Of a DNA stretch of 64,000 nucleotides, positions 12,243 through 23,897 are shown piece after piece. Source of the stretch: Megascapheus bottae (taxonomy: Eukaryota > Chordata > Mammalia > Rodentia > Geomyidae); NCBI GenBank assembly GCA_024803745.1, contig JANJXV010000002.1:41685757-41749756 (forward strand). Direction: 5' to 3'. The notes under the pieces were generated by a model. It saw only the letters and a list, made by a program, of their open reading frames with translations. It was not told the DNA's origin and did not search any database. A program made the translations under genes and the position numbers. Every line of letters begins with the position of its first letter. The stretch's first letter is position 1.

Positions 12243-12466
12243 AAGCCAGGCATTCATGCCAGGAGTTGTAACTGCTCAGGAGGCTTAGATCTGAGAATTG
12301 AGATTCAAAGCCAGCCCAGGCAGGAAAGTCCATGAGAATTTTACAATGAACCACTAGAAAAACTGGAAGTGGTGCTGTGGCTCAAAGTAATAGGGCACTA
12401 TCCTTGAACAAAAAGAGCTCATGACAGTGCCCAGGCACTGAGTTCAAGCCCTGTAGATGGCAAACA
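12243..12466 (+). mobile_element. B1/7SL-like + Geo chimeric SINE
   Basis: agccaggcattcatgccagg head, Geo tail ending gagttcaagccctgtagatg, then a TG/TA-rich tail (to about 12500). Confidence 0.82.
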
Positions 12467-12619
12467 TATGTGTGTATGTGTGTATATGTATGTATTTATG
12501 TTTCTAGAGATAAATTTAATATATATATCAACATATCTGATATATATAGATTATCATTAGAAATTGAATTGAGAAGGTTGCAAAAATCATATATTGTATA
12601 ATGAAAATACTACTTTCAA

Positions 12620-12725
12620 TTATGAATGGTGGTATACATCTTTAACCCCAGCTATTTAGGAAGTACAGGAAGGGGATCCAAACTTTGTAGACAGCCTAGT
12701 TAGGGAGAACTTATCTCAAAAACAA
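12620..12725 (+). mobile_element. B1-like monomer, diverged
   Basis: ggtggtatacatctttaacc then acagcctagttagggagaac and an A-rich end, the B1 pattern. Confidence 0.6.
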
Positions 12726-12728
12726 AGC

Positions 12729-12963
12729 ACACACCAGGTCTGGTGACTCACAGCCAGGATCCTAGTTGCTTAAGGGCAGAAAACAGGAGGGCTGGAGCTC
12801 TAGTTCAGCCCAAGCAGGAAAGTCTAGGAGACTCCACAAAGGGAAAGTGGATATGGTTATATGTGGGTCTGGAGGCTGTAGCTCAGCAATAAGAGTACTT
12901 GCCTAGAAAGCACCAGCTCCTGAGTTCAAGCCCCAATATACAATAATAATAATAATGATAATA
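12729..12963 (+). mobile_element. Chimeric SINE with ID-like right half and (AAT)n tail
   Basis: 7SL-like start (ggtctggtgactcacagcca), then an ID/tRNA-like right half (ctgtagctcagcaataagag...gagttcaagcccc) and an AAT microsatellite. Confidence 0.65.
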
Positions 12964-13280
12964 ATACAAAAATATTACACATACACCAAACTCAAGTATA
13001 GAGGGCTCCTGTGTGAGGCCCCGAGTTCAATCACTAGTTTATCAGTATTGGAAGAAAAGAAGGAAGAAAGACAGGGAGGGAAGGAGGAAAGGAGGGAGGG
13101 ACCAACAGGTGGGGAAAGCAACAGAGATAAAATCATCCATCATCCATTTTGTAACAGAATAATTTTTACTAATTTGAACTGTGTGTATAATATTACAGTA
13201 CTCAATCCTAGGTGATTACAAATACAATACAATAAAATAAGACACAATAAAATAAAATAGAACATTAAAAATAATTATTT
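12964..13280. other. Unique and low-complexity sequence
   Basis: Possible short ID-like remnant near 13015-13035, a GGAA/GGGA patch (13050-13100) and an AATA-rich patch near 13220-13260. No gene. Confidence 0.4.
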
Positions 13281-13728
13281 GGCCAGGAATCATTGGCTCA
13301 TGCTTATAATCCTATCTAGTTAGGAGACTGAGATCATAGGATTCCAGTTCACAGCCAACTTGGGTCCATGAAGTCTTTATGTACAATAAACTCCCCCCCC
13401 CCATAAAAAGCCAGAGTAGAGTTGTGGCTGAAGTGGTAAAGCTCTAGTCTTGAACAAAAAAAGCAACCTAGGGGCCAGGAGTTTGGCCTAGTGGTAGAGT
13501 GCTTGCCGAGCATGCATGAAGACTGGGTTCAATTCCTCGGTACCACACACATAGAAAAAAGCTGGAAGTGGTGCTGATGTTCAAATGGTAGAGCTCTAGC
13601 CATGAGAAAGTCCAAGGACAGTGCTCAGGACTGGCAAAAAAAAAAAGAAAGAAAGAAAGAGAGAGAGAAAAACTCAGGAATGGTGTACAGGGCCTAAGTA
13701 AAGGCCCCAGAACTGGCAAAAAAAAAAG
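13281..13728 (+). mobile_element. B1/7SL-like + Geo chimeric SINE, split by a younger SINE
   Basis: Left part 13281-13470; right part 13671-13728 (aactcaggaatggtgtacag...aactggc), interrupted by the element at 13471-13670. Confidence 0.78.
13471..13670 (+). mobile_element. IDL-Geo SINE nested in another SINE
   Basis: ggggccaggagtttggccta start and an ...actggc end with A-rich (AAAG)n/(GA)n tail. No clean target duplication could be read. Confidence 0.88.
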
Positions 13729-14346
13729 CAAATATTTGGAAACAAGTCATTAAAATATTTTCCGATAATGCACAAATTAAATTGAAAGGGACATTGCTCT
13801 TCTCTTCTGCAGCCCTGGAAGATAACCAATCTCTGCAGAGTTCAGACCACAGAAGGTTTGTCTACAAGGTAATGCTCCCCTGACTACAGCAAGATAGAGG
13901 AACCATCATAGCATGACAGCAGTATTCTCTAAAATCTAAAATTCTCTGAAATATCCTCAGCAACAATGCTTCTAAGTATCCAAAACTTGAATATGTCAAA
14001 CCAACTCATCTGTGATTAGATTCAAATTAAATAGTTCATTAAAAAAAAAAAGAATCTCGTATAGTTGAGCTTTCAATTATGTATGGTGAGATTCTATACC
14101 ACTTTTACCACTTTCACATTGAAAATAATAAACAAACACACAGTGTCTATTATACTATGCATTGCTATTACCATACCTCAGTGACTTTTATATCATTTAC
14201 CAGGAAAGAGTAGATTATTGTTAATCGATAAACTTATTGTGTAAAGGTTGCTTAAGTAATTCAACATGGCATTCCAAATTATTTCACAAAGTACGGACAA
14301 AAATCAATCTGATATTCATAAGCCCAGAATTTCATGAATACCTCTT
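13729..14346. other. Unique AT-rich sequence, nothing recognised
   Basis: No gene or repeat family seen. Confidence 0.4.
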
Positions 14347-14582
14347 TTTTATTTTATTTTATTTTATTTATGTATTTATTTATTTTATTTTATTTATCTG
14401 AGCATGGGCACTGTCCTTGGGCTCTTCAGATCAAGGCTAGCTCTCTACAACTTCAGCCACAGCACCATTTCTAGTTTTCTGGTGGTTAATTGGAGCCCAT
14501 GCCCAGTCTGGCTTTGAACCACCATCTTCAGATCTCAGCTTCCTAAGTAACTAGGATTATAAGTATGAGCCACTGCTGGCCT
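14347..14582 (-). mobile_element. B1/7SL-like + Geo chimeric SINE (minus) with (TTTTA)n tail
   Basis: T-rich (TTTTA)n run 14347-14397 is the reverse of an A-rich tail; then agttttctggtggttaattg and gagccactgctggcct. Confidence 0.85.
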
Positions 14583-15086
14583 GCTCATGAATATTTCTTA
14601 ACTGTTAAACTTCAAGTACTGGATTGAAACTGGAATGTCAAATGAAGAGTGCTAAAATTATCTCATGTCATGTTTTTGTTAACTCTCGATTTTAATTTAT
14701 TTTGAAACTTTCCTTTTAACATTGCTAAGGCTTAAAACCACATCAAAGGTTTTGACACTAGGGTGTCAAAATTAAAATTCTAAAACTGCCATCATAATGA
14801 TACTGAATTTTAGCTCATGATACTCTTATTTTGAAACTGTCACTTCAATATTTTGGTTTAGTACCACGTCTAGATTTTCACTACTGAATTGTAAGTATTC
14901 ATCTAGTATGAAAATGAAAAATTAAAAATCTAACATTTAATTTGGGTACCAAATTCTGCTTGCTTGTTTTTTAATTCTATGAGCCTTTCTTAAATGAATA
15001 ATTACTCTGCAGTTTATTAGTATTGAGATCATGGAAATTTAAAGTTTACTCATAACAAAAATATTTTAGAAGTCTTGTTTTTTGTC
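14583..15086. other. Unique AT-rich sequence, nothing recognised
   Basis: No gene or repeat seen. Confidence 0.4.
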
Positions 15087-15171
15087 TGAGATCAGGACTT
15101 GAACTCCATACCTAATGATATAGTCACTCACTGGCTAGTGCTCTACCAACTGAGCCACACCTCCCACCCCT
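15087..15171 (-). mobile_element. tRNA/ID-like SINE fragment (minus)
   Basis: tcaggacttgaactccatac and gtgctctaccaactgagcca are the reverse of boxes B and A of a tRNA-like promoter. Too diverged for a functional tRNA. Confidence 0.55.
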
Positions 15172-15510
15172 AAAATGTCTTAATATTATATGAAGAATAA
15201 TTTATTTCAAGCCAATCTTTGACTGTCTTATGAAGCAGTAGAAAACAGGAAACATCTTCAATTTTTTAATCGTCTAAGTTTGATTTTACATTTTTGTAAC
15301 ATGATTAATTTTACAACATAAAACGCTAGAATTTTTTTTATCATTAATGTACTCAGACCTGGAAGAGTGACTATAAAATAAGGAACACAATAAATATTTG
15401 TTGATTAGCTTTCAGATGAACTGAACAAATTATCATAGACCTGTAACCCAATAATAGGGCAGCCATTTAAAAAAACTCCTTAGACCCCCCAAACAGAAAA
15501 GGGTATTATC
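15172..15510. other. Unique sequence; possible ancient repeat end near 15380
   Basis: 'cacaataaatatttgttga' resembles the end of an old L2/MIR-type element. No gene. Confidence 0.3.
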
Positions 15511-15858
15511 TTGCCAGACATGGTGGTACAGACTAGAACTCAAGAGAGAGAAGCAGAGTGATCACGTGTTCAAGTCCAACGTAAGTTATTTAGTAAGCCT
15601 TTGGCTCAAAAAAAACAAAACAAGTGAGGCATGGTGGCTCACACCTGTAATCCTAGCTATTCAAGAGGCTGAGATCTGAAGATCACAGTTCAAAGCCAGC
15701 TCAGGCATTAAAGTCCATGACACGCTTATGTCCAATTAACCACCAGAAAATTGGAAGTGGCACTGTGGCTTAGGGGGTAAGACAGTAACCTTGAGTTTGA
15801 AGAGCACAAGGACAGGGCCCAGACCCAGAGTTCAAGCCCCACTACTGACAAAAAAAGG
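15511..15858 (+). mobile_element. Composite SINE: B1-like monomer plus B1/7SL-like-Geo dimer
   Basis: B1-like part 15513-15600, A-rich bridge to 15622, then a full chimeric SINE from 15624. gggtattat occurs at 15501-15509 and 15861-15869, as if one target duplication flanked the pair. Confidence 0.7.
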
Positions 15859-15949
15859 AGGGGTATTATTTCAGGTGATTTTCTAATAATATTATTTTGC
15901 TTATTTTTTTTATAAAATGGAAATGGAAAAGAATTTTTATTTTATTCCT

Positions 15950-16017
15950 TTGTGGTACTGAGGTTTAACCTAAAGCCTTGCACATAATAAGTGAGCCCAT
16001 TCAGCTATAACCCCAAA
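15950..16017 (-). mobile_element. ID-like SINE fragment (minus), diverged
   Basis: tggtactgaggtttaaccta...gtgagcccattcagctataa is the reverse pattern of an ID element. Confidence 0.45.
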
Positions 16018-16204
16018 TTTTGAAAGAGACCCTTATCTGCAATATTATGTGATAAATGCTTTCTCTTGACATTGTTTCCTGAGGATCTTTGTTTAGCCCT
16101 CTAAATTTTACTTCAGTAGATTCATATGCATTTGAATGTGAATCACATTCATTTCTTTGTAACTGATCTTTATATATAAGTAATTCAAAAAAAAATGAAC
16201 TTAG

Positions 16205-17335
16205 ATTCCTGAACAGAACCCCAGGGTCACAACAGATTGGAGAGAGACTCGATAAATGGGACTACCTAAAAATAAAAACTTTCTGCACAGATAAAAGCAT
16301 AGCCACAAAAGTAGAGAGATAGCCAACCAACTGGGAAAAGATATTTACCAACAATACATCTGACAAATGGTTAATATCCAGTATCTACAGGGAACTCAAG
16401 AAACTAATCCCCCTCAAACCCAACAAATCATTCACTAAATGGTCAAGGAAACTAAAGAGAGACTTATCAAAAGAAGAGATTAAAATGGCAGAAAAGCATA
16501 TGAGAAAATGTTCATCATCCATGGTTATAAAGGAAATGCAAATAAAAACAATCCTAAGATACTTATCCCAACAAGAATGGCCAAGATTTTGAACTGAGGC
16601 AATGACAGATGCTGGCAGGGTTGTGGAGAAAAAGGAACCCTACTGCACTGCTGGTGGGACTGTAAGCAAGTTCAAACACTCTGGAAAGCAGTGTGGAGGT
16701 TTCTTAAAGAACTGAAAATTGACCTTCCCTACCATCCCACCATACCACTTCTGGGCATCTATCCTGAACAGCATGACCCAGGATATTATAAAGACACCTG
16801 CTCAGCTATGTTCATCTCTGCACTATTCACAATAGTCAGGTGATGGAAACAATCCAGATGCCCTACTGCAGATGAATGGATACAGAAAATGTGGTATATA
16901 TACACAATGGAATTCTACATAGCCAACAGACAAGATAAAATAATGGCATTTGCAGGGAAGTGGATGAATCTAGAGCGAATCATGTTGAGTGAGACAAGTC
17001 AGGACCTAAGGAACAAAAGGCGCATGGTATCTATGTGGCTATTAGATCCAAACAGTACAAGAGCGAGGACTCAATATTTGCATACCCAATGCTATGGACA
17101 TGGTATCAAAAATATAAACACAACTACATAGACATAAAAACCTGACTATAGACATAATGTTTTATTACATAGATTAATATGTATCTATGATATACAGACT
17201 ATTAGCCTAATTTTGATTATGTTCTAAAAACTAAGTGCCAGTGATTGTATATAGAGATTCCATTCTTGAATACTTGTTTGTTAAACATGTCATTTGAAAT
17301 ATGATGTAAAAATCATTGTTAATAAATTCTTTGAT
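16205..17335 (+). mobile_element. 5'-truncated L1, end of ORF2 plus 3' UTR
   Basis: The translated segments include KHMRKCSSSMVIKEMQIKT, a cysteine-rich GCGEK/WW-type zone with frameshifts, and KIMAFAGKWMNLERIMLSE, the known C-terminal end of L1 ORF2. An ORF piece survives at 16889-17131, but the whole is broken. Flanks aaaaaatgaactta (16191-16204) and aaaaaactgaactta (17336-17350) look like the target duplication. Confidence 0.85.
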
Positions 17336-17350
17336 AAAAAACTGAACTTA

Positions 17351-17639
17351 AAACTTTTAAAACAAAGAATGTAAGCAACATAGATAAATATTAAAACTAT
17401 TTTCACAATGATTAAGCAATCAGAGAGAAGAGCTGGCATCATCAAGCAGCATCAATTTTTGCTAGAAAGGGTTTTTAATTAGCTATTAGGATTATATCAT
17501 TGTTTACATTGTTCTTTCTTGGAGACAAAAGTTAGTCTATACTCGAATTTCTGCTTAAAAACTACATTGCAAAAAATGTTAATGTGGGTTGGTCTAAATT
17601 AGGAATACACATAACTCTCTGAGTTCTAGACCTTTCTCT
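17351..17639. other. Unique AT-rich sequence, nothing recognised
   Basis: No gene seen. Confidence 0.4.
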
Positions 17640-18175
17640 CTCTGACTTCATTAGACATCTCCATCTGGACATTCCATCCCATCTCAGGTTCACCCTCACA
17701 AAACCCAAGTTCTTGAAGCCTGTCTCTTTATCCAGTGTTCATGGCCACCAGTGCCAAATCTTTCCCATGCACTTCTTTCTCCTTAAGATACCACCTAATC
17801 TAGTGTCTAAACTACTCACTTGTCACTATTTACTCATGTCTTTCTTCCAAATCTTTCTCCAACATTCATCCAAAGAAATTTATTAAATTTAACTAAAAAT
17901 ATGATCAAAAATTTTTTATAAAAACAGTAGCTTCATCCTTAACATGGTCTACACCTTGCTACAAGATTTTGCCATACTTATTTCGCCAACCCCAGCTACC
18001 CACGCTCTCTTCGCATCCCAATCCTTCGCCATGATGTCTTCAAAATGTCCCCTACTTCTCAGAGCTTTCCAGTTTTTTCTGCCTACAATGTTCTTCCTTG
18101 TAACTACTGCCTCTCTACCTTAATTAGTAGGCTTTCCTAATACTGCAGAACTCAATTCAAAATCTCCTATCAACA
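17640..18175 (+). mobile_element. Ancient mammalian interspersed repeat (L2-like, family uncertain)
   Basis: gacatctccatctggacatt and the later acatggtctacaccttgcta order resembles a widespread old mammalian repeat known to me from memory. Strongly decayed, no open frame. Confidence 0.4.
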
Positions 18176-18745
18176 AGATGTGGTATTTATACACAATAGA
18201 ATTCTATGCTGCTGTCAGAAAGAACGACATTGCCCCATTTGTAAGGAAATGGAAAGACTTAGAAAAAATCATATTAAGTGAAGTAAGCCAGACTCAAAGG
18301 AACATAGGCTCAATGGTTTCCCTCATTTGTCATAATCAGTAGAAACCTTGGGATCTCCTAGCAGAGATTTACAATACAATAAAACCTAGATACATAAGGC
18401 TATACAGTATTATGCTAAATGAAAGGACCTCCAGGATATAGAAACAAAAGTCATATGATGAGTGGTTGTTGTCCTTAATATACTATGTTATCTCTCTCAT
18501 CTCTTTTGCTGTCCCTTGGTTATCTCATATTGTTACAGTATTTTACTTTATCTGATATATTGTATATATGTTTATTTGGTTATTTGAAATAGGATAGGAA
18601 AGGGGGGAAACAAGATGAGGGGCCGGAGTGGGGCAAGGAAAATGGGGACCAAGACATGAGAAAGGGTATCAATGTTTGTGAAGTAATGCACTTTCTATCT
18701 GGTGAATATAATGTAACCCTTCTATTAATTACAATAAAAAATATC
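18176..18745 (+). mobile_element. 5'-truncated L1 3' end
   Basis: Starts within ORF2 C-terminus (gtggtatttatacacaatag, attaagtgaagtaagccaga) and runs through a 3' UTR with a G-rich run (18603-18640) to aattacaataaaaaatatct. Confidence 0.82.
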
Positions 18746-18927
18746 TGAAAAAATCTATTTCCTCAACCAATACATTATCAGCTCCTCATTATACATTCAC
18801 ACAGCTATTCTTTTTCAGAACTTTTCTTTCATGTCAGTTGCCTTGTTTTGAAATTAAAATTCAGATTTTTCTAATCAGCTAAATCTAATATGAGCTATTG
18901 AGGGGCTCAAAAACAAAAGACTGGGGA

Positions 18928-19010
18928 AAGGAAAAAGGAAGAGAAGGAGGGAGGGAGGGAGAGAGGGAGGGAGGGAGGGAGGGGGAAATGGGAGAAAAAG
19001 GAAGACATGG
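18928..19010 (+). repeat. Purine-rich (GGGA)n tract
   Basis: Imperfect GGGA/GGAA repeats. Confidence 0.9.
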
Positions 19011-19013
19011 AGA

Positions 19014-19196
19014 GGGGATTTTGCCTTAGTGGTAGAGTGCTTGCTTAGCATGCATGAAGACCCAGGTTTAATTCCTCACTACCACATACATAGAATACAT
19101 AGAAAAAACTGGTGTTGTGGCTCAAGTGGTAGAACCCTAGCCTTGAGAAAGCCCAGGGACAGTGCACCGGCCCTGAGTTCAAGCCCCAGGACTGGC
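19014..19196 (+). mobile_element. IDL-Geo SINE
   Basis: ggtagagtgcttgcttagca left half; gttcaagccccaggactggc end. The inner linker carries a duplicated 'atacatagaa'. Confidence 0.86.
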
Positions 19197-19285
19197 ACAG
19201 AGAGAGGGGGGGAGGGAGGGAGGGAGAGAAGGGGGGAGGGAGGGGGGAAGGAAGGAAGGAAGGAAGGAGGGAGGGAGGGAGGGAG

Positions 19286-19359
<74 letters not shown>

Positions 19360-19391
19360 AAGAAAGCAGGCAGGCAGGCAGGCAGGCAGAA
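19197..19391 (+). repeat. Purine microsatellite (GGGA)n(GGAA)n(GA)n(GGCA)n at a SINE tail
   Basis: About 190 bases of near-pure purine with a GGCA run at 19367-19389. Long frames on both strands here are artefacts. Confidence 0.95.
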
Positions 19392-20163
19392 ATGCACATG
19401 GGAATACTTTCAATGTTGGAACAATAATTACCAACTGATAAAATGAAATAATTAAACCTCCTAGAGAGGAGATGGGTCAATTATAAGTTGGAAAACAAAT
19501 CCAAAAGTGATTCTAAATTGTCTTCTATCCAACTGGGAAAAAATTGTTAGATCCAACTATTTGTAAAAGAACACATTAATGTGGACATGGTCACCCCATT
19601 TCTTCTATTGCCCATTTAAACAATCTTCATACCTTTATGGTGAATTCATATCTAGTCTCACCAAATAGAATGTAATCCTTGTCACTAGAGATCTGTATTA
19701 TGTACAATACTAGCTGATTTTATTCATTCCCTTCACTTTATCTCCAAAATACCAAGCCTGCTTTCCCCTTCTCACTTACAGAATTTCCACTCTATTAAAA
19801 GATATGGCTGTTACATTCCCAAGTTTCAGCAGAGTTCCCATCCACTTCATCCCTTAAATGTGTCTGAAGCATTAACAACAGGTTGTATTTCATCCTGGAG
19901 ACAGCTGGGCTCCAGAGAGAGGTAAAATATTTCATTATCTCACTCTACTGTTCAAGACAAATGTGCTACTGTAATGTGTGTGAAATGCTCTCTTTGAAGT
20001 CCATTAAGTGGCTGGGAGTTGAGCCACCTGGAAAACTCAGTATAAAAAAATGTAATTATAAGTCATTGTGTTGTTGCTTATTTTCCAGTTTAACCTATCA
20101 TGACTGTGATGACACATTTCTTAATGTAAAGAACCAGGGCTCTAATCAGAATGGCATCATCAT
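19392..20163. other. Unique sequence, nothing recognised
   Basis: Short frame at 19883-20170 runs into the next L1 and has no family resemblance. Confidence 0.4.
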
Positions 20164-20655
20164 TTTGTAAGGAAATGAAAAGATGGGAAAAAATCATATT
20201 AAGTGAAGTAAGCCAGACACAAAGGAACATAGGCTCAATGGTTTTCTTTATTTGTAATAATTAGTACACATCTAGGATTCTCCTAGCAGAGGATTACAAC
20301 AGATACATAAGGTCATATAGGGTGAGACTAAATGAAAAAATTTCTAGGATATGGAAACAAGAGCTTCATCTGTGTGATGGTTTTTCTTAATGTACTATGT
20401 CATTTCTCTTTTTTGTTTTTTTGCCCTTTGGTTAATATCACATTGTTAATGTATCTGACTTTGTTACCTGGCATATTGTATATACATTTGAAAGGGAAGG
20501 GAGGAAAACAAGATGATTGGGAAAGGGTGAGGTAGGGAAATGGGGACAAAAACATGAGAAGGGGTATCAATGTGTGAGAAGTAATGCACCTACTACCTGG
20601 GGAATGTAACTGTAATCTCTTTATACATTACCCCGACAATGAAAAAAAAATAAAG
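20164..20655 (+). mobile_element. 5'-truncated L1 3' end, same subfamily as 18176-18745
   Basis: Shares tcatattaagtgaagtaagc, 'ggctcaatggttt' and the final gaagtaatgcacctactacc ... gacaatgaaaaaaaaa with the copy 2 kb upstream. Confidence 0.82.
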
Positions 20656-21556
20656 AGGGGGACAGGGACTCTGAAGCCACACAGGTTAAACCTCATCCCC
20701 AACAACTCAATTTCTTAAATCCATTGTCTTATATAAAATTGAGGTGCTAATGCAAGCTAGATAGAAGTTTTATGAGGATTAAATGAAACAATATTTGGAA
20801 TCTACTTAGAATAGAATGCACAGTAAATGTGGAGGGTTCTCCTCCCCCTTTCTTATACAGAGAATGTTAACTCTTCTTTACAGAGAGAAATATCAGATAA
20901 CCCAATAATATTTCAAACCCAAGATAAGCAGTTTGGTCTTGAGAGGCAGAAAAAGTCCACTGATCTTCCATGTGTCGCCCTTTTGATTTTAGAGGATAAA
21001 ATGCATTGGAAGAACAAGCTTTATGCTTCAAAAATTCTCATTTGGGGAACAGGTTAGGACCACCCAAAGACACTGGGCACACTGGAGCTGTCCGTGGTGC
21101 TAGCATCTGCCTATGCCCCTACCCCAAATTCTTCTCAGTCGACTTGTCCCCATACCTATCTCCTAGAAAATGTTCATTCTTCTCGTTGTCTCTTTTCCTG
21201 TCTTACTATTTTTTTGTGTCCCTCAAAGAAAAAACAATTCATTTTCATTTCCTTATCAACTCTAAATCTTTCAATATTCTATACAATTGTTACAAATTCT
21301 TACAGACTATCTTTTCCTGGCCTCTTTGATAAGTCCAAGGGAAAAAAATCTAAGGACAAATTGAGATCATAGGAAGCAAGTGACTTCTGCTATATCTTTT
21401 AAATACTCCCTTCTATCAGTCCCCTACTCTAAAACAATTGTGTCACCTTCACCCCAAGCTAAGTTCCCCTCTTCCTGAATTCTAAAACACCCTGAAAATC
21501 TATTTCTTTGCATATTTATAATGTTAGCTTTTAAAACTGTGTCAGTATGCACAAAC
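20656..21556. other. Unique sequence, nothing recognised
   Basis: Overlapping short + strand frames (20827-21372) with no family resemblance. Confidence 0.4.
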
Positions 21557-21650
21557 AGGAGAAGGGGTATCAATGTGTGAGAAGTAATGCACCTAGTACC
21601 TGAAGAATGTAACTGTAACCCCTCTATACATAATCCCGACAATTTAAAAA
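21557..21650 (+). mobile_element. Very short L1 3' end
   Basis: ggggtatcaatgtgtgagaa and gtaatgcacctagtacctga match the last 90 bases of the L1 copies above. Confidence 0.8.
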
Positions 21651-22841
21651 ACTGTTAGTCTGAATGCTACTACAAAGATTTTGTTGCAAAGCTAAGATCC
21701 TGTCTTATACAAACGTGGAATCTGAGAATAAAAGACATGTCCAAGTGGAACTAAATTTAATTACTAGCACCATTCAAGAAGCACTTTAAAAGACTGCACA
21801 CTAAATTCAGAGTAGGTTAGGCTTTATAATTTAAAAACATTCTGAACTGAGTCAGTTTGTTACCACATACATTAATATCAGTCTAGTGCCTCAGTTCCCC
21901 AGGTTACTGGCACAATACCCTTGGCATTCATTTCAAAGGCTCTGACTTCCCACTGTTTATCTTTCTTCCTCCTCCCATTCTGCGTACACACACCTGTAAT
22001 AACCAATACACTGTGCATTGAGACTGGTTCTCAAGAGAAAATACAAACATCTTATCCACGCTTTTCACCCAGAAATAGATATGTTTCTCTCTCCAGGTCT
22101 AAAAATGAAGTGTCCACCAACAAGTGATGCTTACAAGAGATGAGATGAATGAGAAGAAAAAATAGAGACATTAAGGAGAAAACTAAGAAATGGAGGTGAG
22201 ATAGGAAAGAAAAAAATCGTAAAGTGTCATTAGATCTTCAACTACTAATTCCATGCTCCATTGTCTTTAAAGCAAAGAATATTATTGATGCTACAGGAGG
22301 AGCCTGAGCTATAAGACATATGTTTTGAAGCTTTTCATGGGATAAGTGCAGTTTTCCTCAGCACTCTGAGCTTAAGTTATAAATAAGAACTGCTCAGTGT
22401 TAGAAGAGGCCCATTCACCTAATTTCTCACCAGAGGTCTTCAGTAACATGTATATAACAACATGCGGTTCTCTTCCTAACTTAATAGACATCCTATGTAA
22501 TATTTTAAAGCTTTAAAGTCATATATATATATATATATTAGTTCAAACTCATCTAGGAAGATTAGGAGGAAAAGAAGTACTTGATCTTCAGAGGAGGATT
22601 TAATGACAGGTTCAGCCTGTTTAATAACAGGTCCACCACCACACCCATGTTTTTTAATGTTTTATTATTACTGTGTAAATGTCCTTTATTACTTGTGATA
22701 AATAAAAGTCAAATAGTTGCTGAGGTGGGTTCAAGGAGGTAAGAGGGCAAAGATATACTGTATAAATATTATGAGACTGTGATCTTAGGCCTTTTGTTTT
22801 CATTTGGTTTGTTTTTTAGAAGAGCTCTTAAATGATAGCTG
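21651..22841. other. Unique sequence with short (AT)n at 22521-22538
   Basis: No gene or repeat family seen. Confidence 0.4.
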
Positions 22842-22924
22842 GCCAGGCTCATCTTGAACTATTAAATTCAAGTGATCCTCCTTGTCTTAACCTCCTAAAT
22901 ATCAGAAATTACAGAGGCACCATC
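22842..22924 (-). mobile_element. B1-like fragment (minus)
   Basis: ctggccaggctcatcttgaa...aagtgatcctccttgtctta is the reverse of the B1 3' half. Confidence 0.6.
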
Positions 22925-23060
22925 AGAGATCTCAGACCCTTAAAATATGTTTCTGCACCCACATGTATGCATGAGTCCTATGGATATCAACTTGCCACTT
23001 TATTTTAGGATTGCATTCATAATTCAAAGAGAAGAGTCACTTTTTTAAAAAATGAAGTGC

Positions 23061-23254
23061 AGGGCCGGGAGTTTGGCCTAGCGGTAGAATGCTTGCCTAG
23101 CATGCACGAAGACCCAGATTTAATTCCTTGGTGCCACATACATAGAAAAAAGCTGGAAGTGGTGCTGAGGCTCAAGTGGTAGAGCTCTAGCCTTGAGAAA
23201 GTCCAAGGACAGTGCTCAGGCCCTGAGCTCAGGCCCAGAACGGGCAAAAAAAAA
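23061..23254 (+). mobile_element. IDL-Geo SINE, young
   Basis: Complete dimer with long A-tail. Perfect 14-bp target duplication aaaaaatgaagtgc at 23047-23060 and 23255-23268. Confidence 0.92.
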
Positions 23255-23268
23255 AAAAAATGAAGTGC

Positions 23269-23618
23269 GCATGCAAAACAGGATTCTCGAGATTTTTCAC
23301 TGTTTTTCTGGTTGACTAATTTAAACAGAAAGACACAGCTGAAAGAAAATTGCTAAGATTGTTGCAATCGATGAAACTTGTGAAGTTCAAGTACTGCCTG
23401 AGGATGGGTTTACCCTAAATGACAGGTGCAGAGGGGTCACATTCAGACATCTTAAGAAAGTAGGGACTGTTTTTTATTCTTTTCTTTCCTTTTTTTTATG
23501 GGGGGGGGAGGTGTGGGTTCCAAAGGCATTCTCTCAGCCACTTGTGAAACTGGCTGTCCTAGGTCTAAGTAGACATGGTTTGCTCAGCCAGCTGGAAGCA
23601 GTAAGTCAGCATTAAACA
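23269..23618. other. Unique sequence upstream of CDKN2B
   Basis: A T-run and G-run near 23490-23508; no gene seen. Confidence 0.4.
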
Positions 23619-23707
23619 GTGAGAGGAGAGAGAGAGGAGAGGGGAGAGGAGAGAGGAGGGGAGAGGGCAGAGGAGGGGAGAGGGGAGAGAGGAGAGAGGA
23701 GAGAGAA
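23619..23707 (+). repeat. (GGAGA)n purine tract upstream of CDKN2B
   Basis: GAGAGGAG-type repeats ending about 650 bases before the p15 ATG. Confidence 0.9.
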
Positions 23708-23754
23708 CTTAGCCTTGGCTTTAGCAACCCGGCAGCCAGCAGCCTGGTGCCAAA

Positions 23755-23787
23755 ACACACACACACACAAGCACACGCACGCGCGCG

Positions 23788-23875
<88 letters not shown>
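23755..23875 (+). repeat. (CA)n-(CG)n-(CA)n alternating purine-pyrimidine tract
   Basis: About 120 bases of alternating CA and CG steps, with a pure CG block near 23779-23796. It ends where the CDKN2B CpG island starts. Such DNA readily adopts the Z form. Confidence 0.95.
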
Positions 23876-23877
<2 letters not shown>

Positions 23878-23887
23878 GCGCGCGAGG

Positions 23888-23897
23888 GCGCATGCGC
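23888..23897. promoter_or_regulatory. NRF1-type palindrome
   Basis: GCGCATGCGC, inside the longer palindrome gggcgcatgcgccc (23886-23899), about 460 bases upstream of the p15 ATG. It equals the core consensus of nuclear respiratory factor 1. Binding is inferred. Confidence 0.5.

Noticed and set aside
16889..17131. 80-residue frame as a separate small gene
   Set aside because: It is the C-terminal piece of a broken L1 ORF2.
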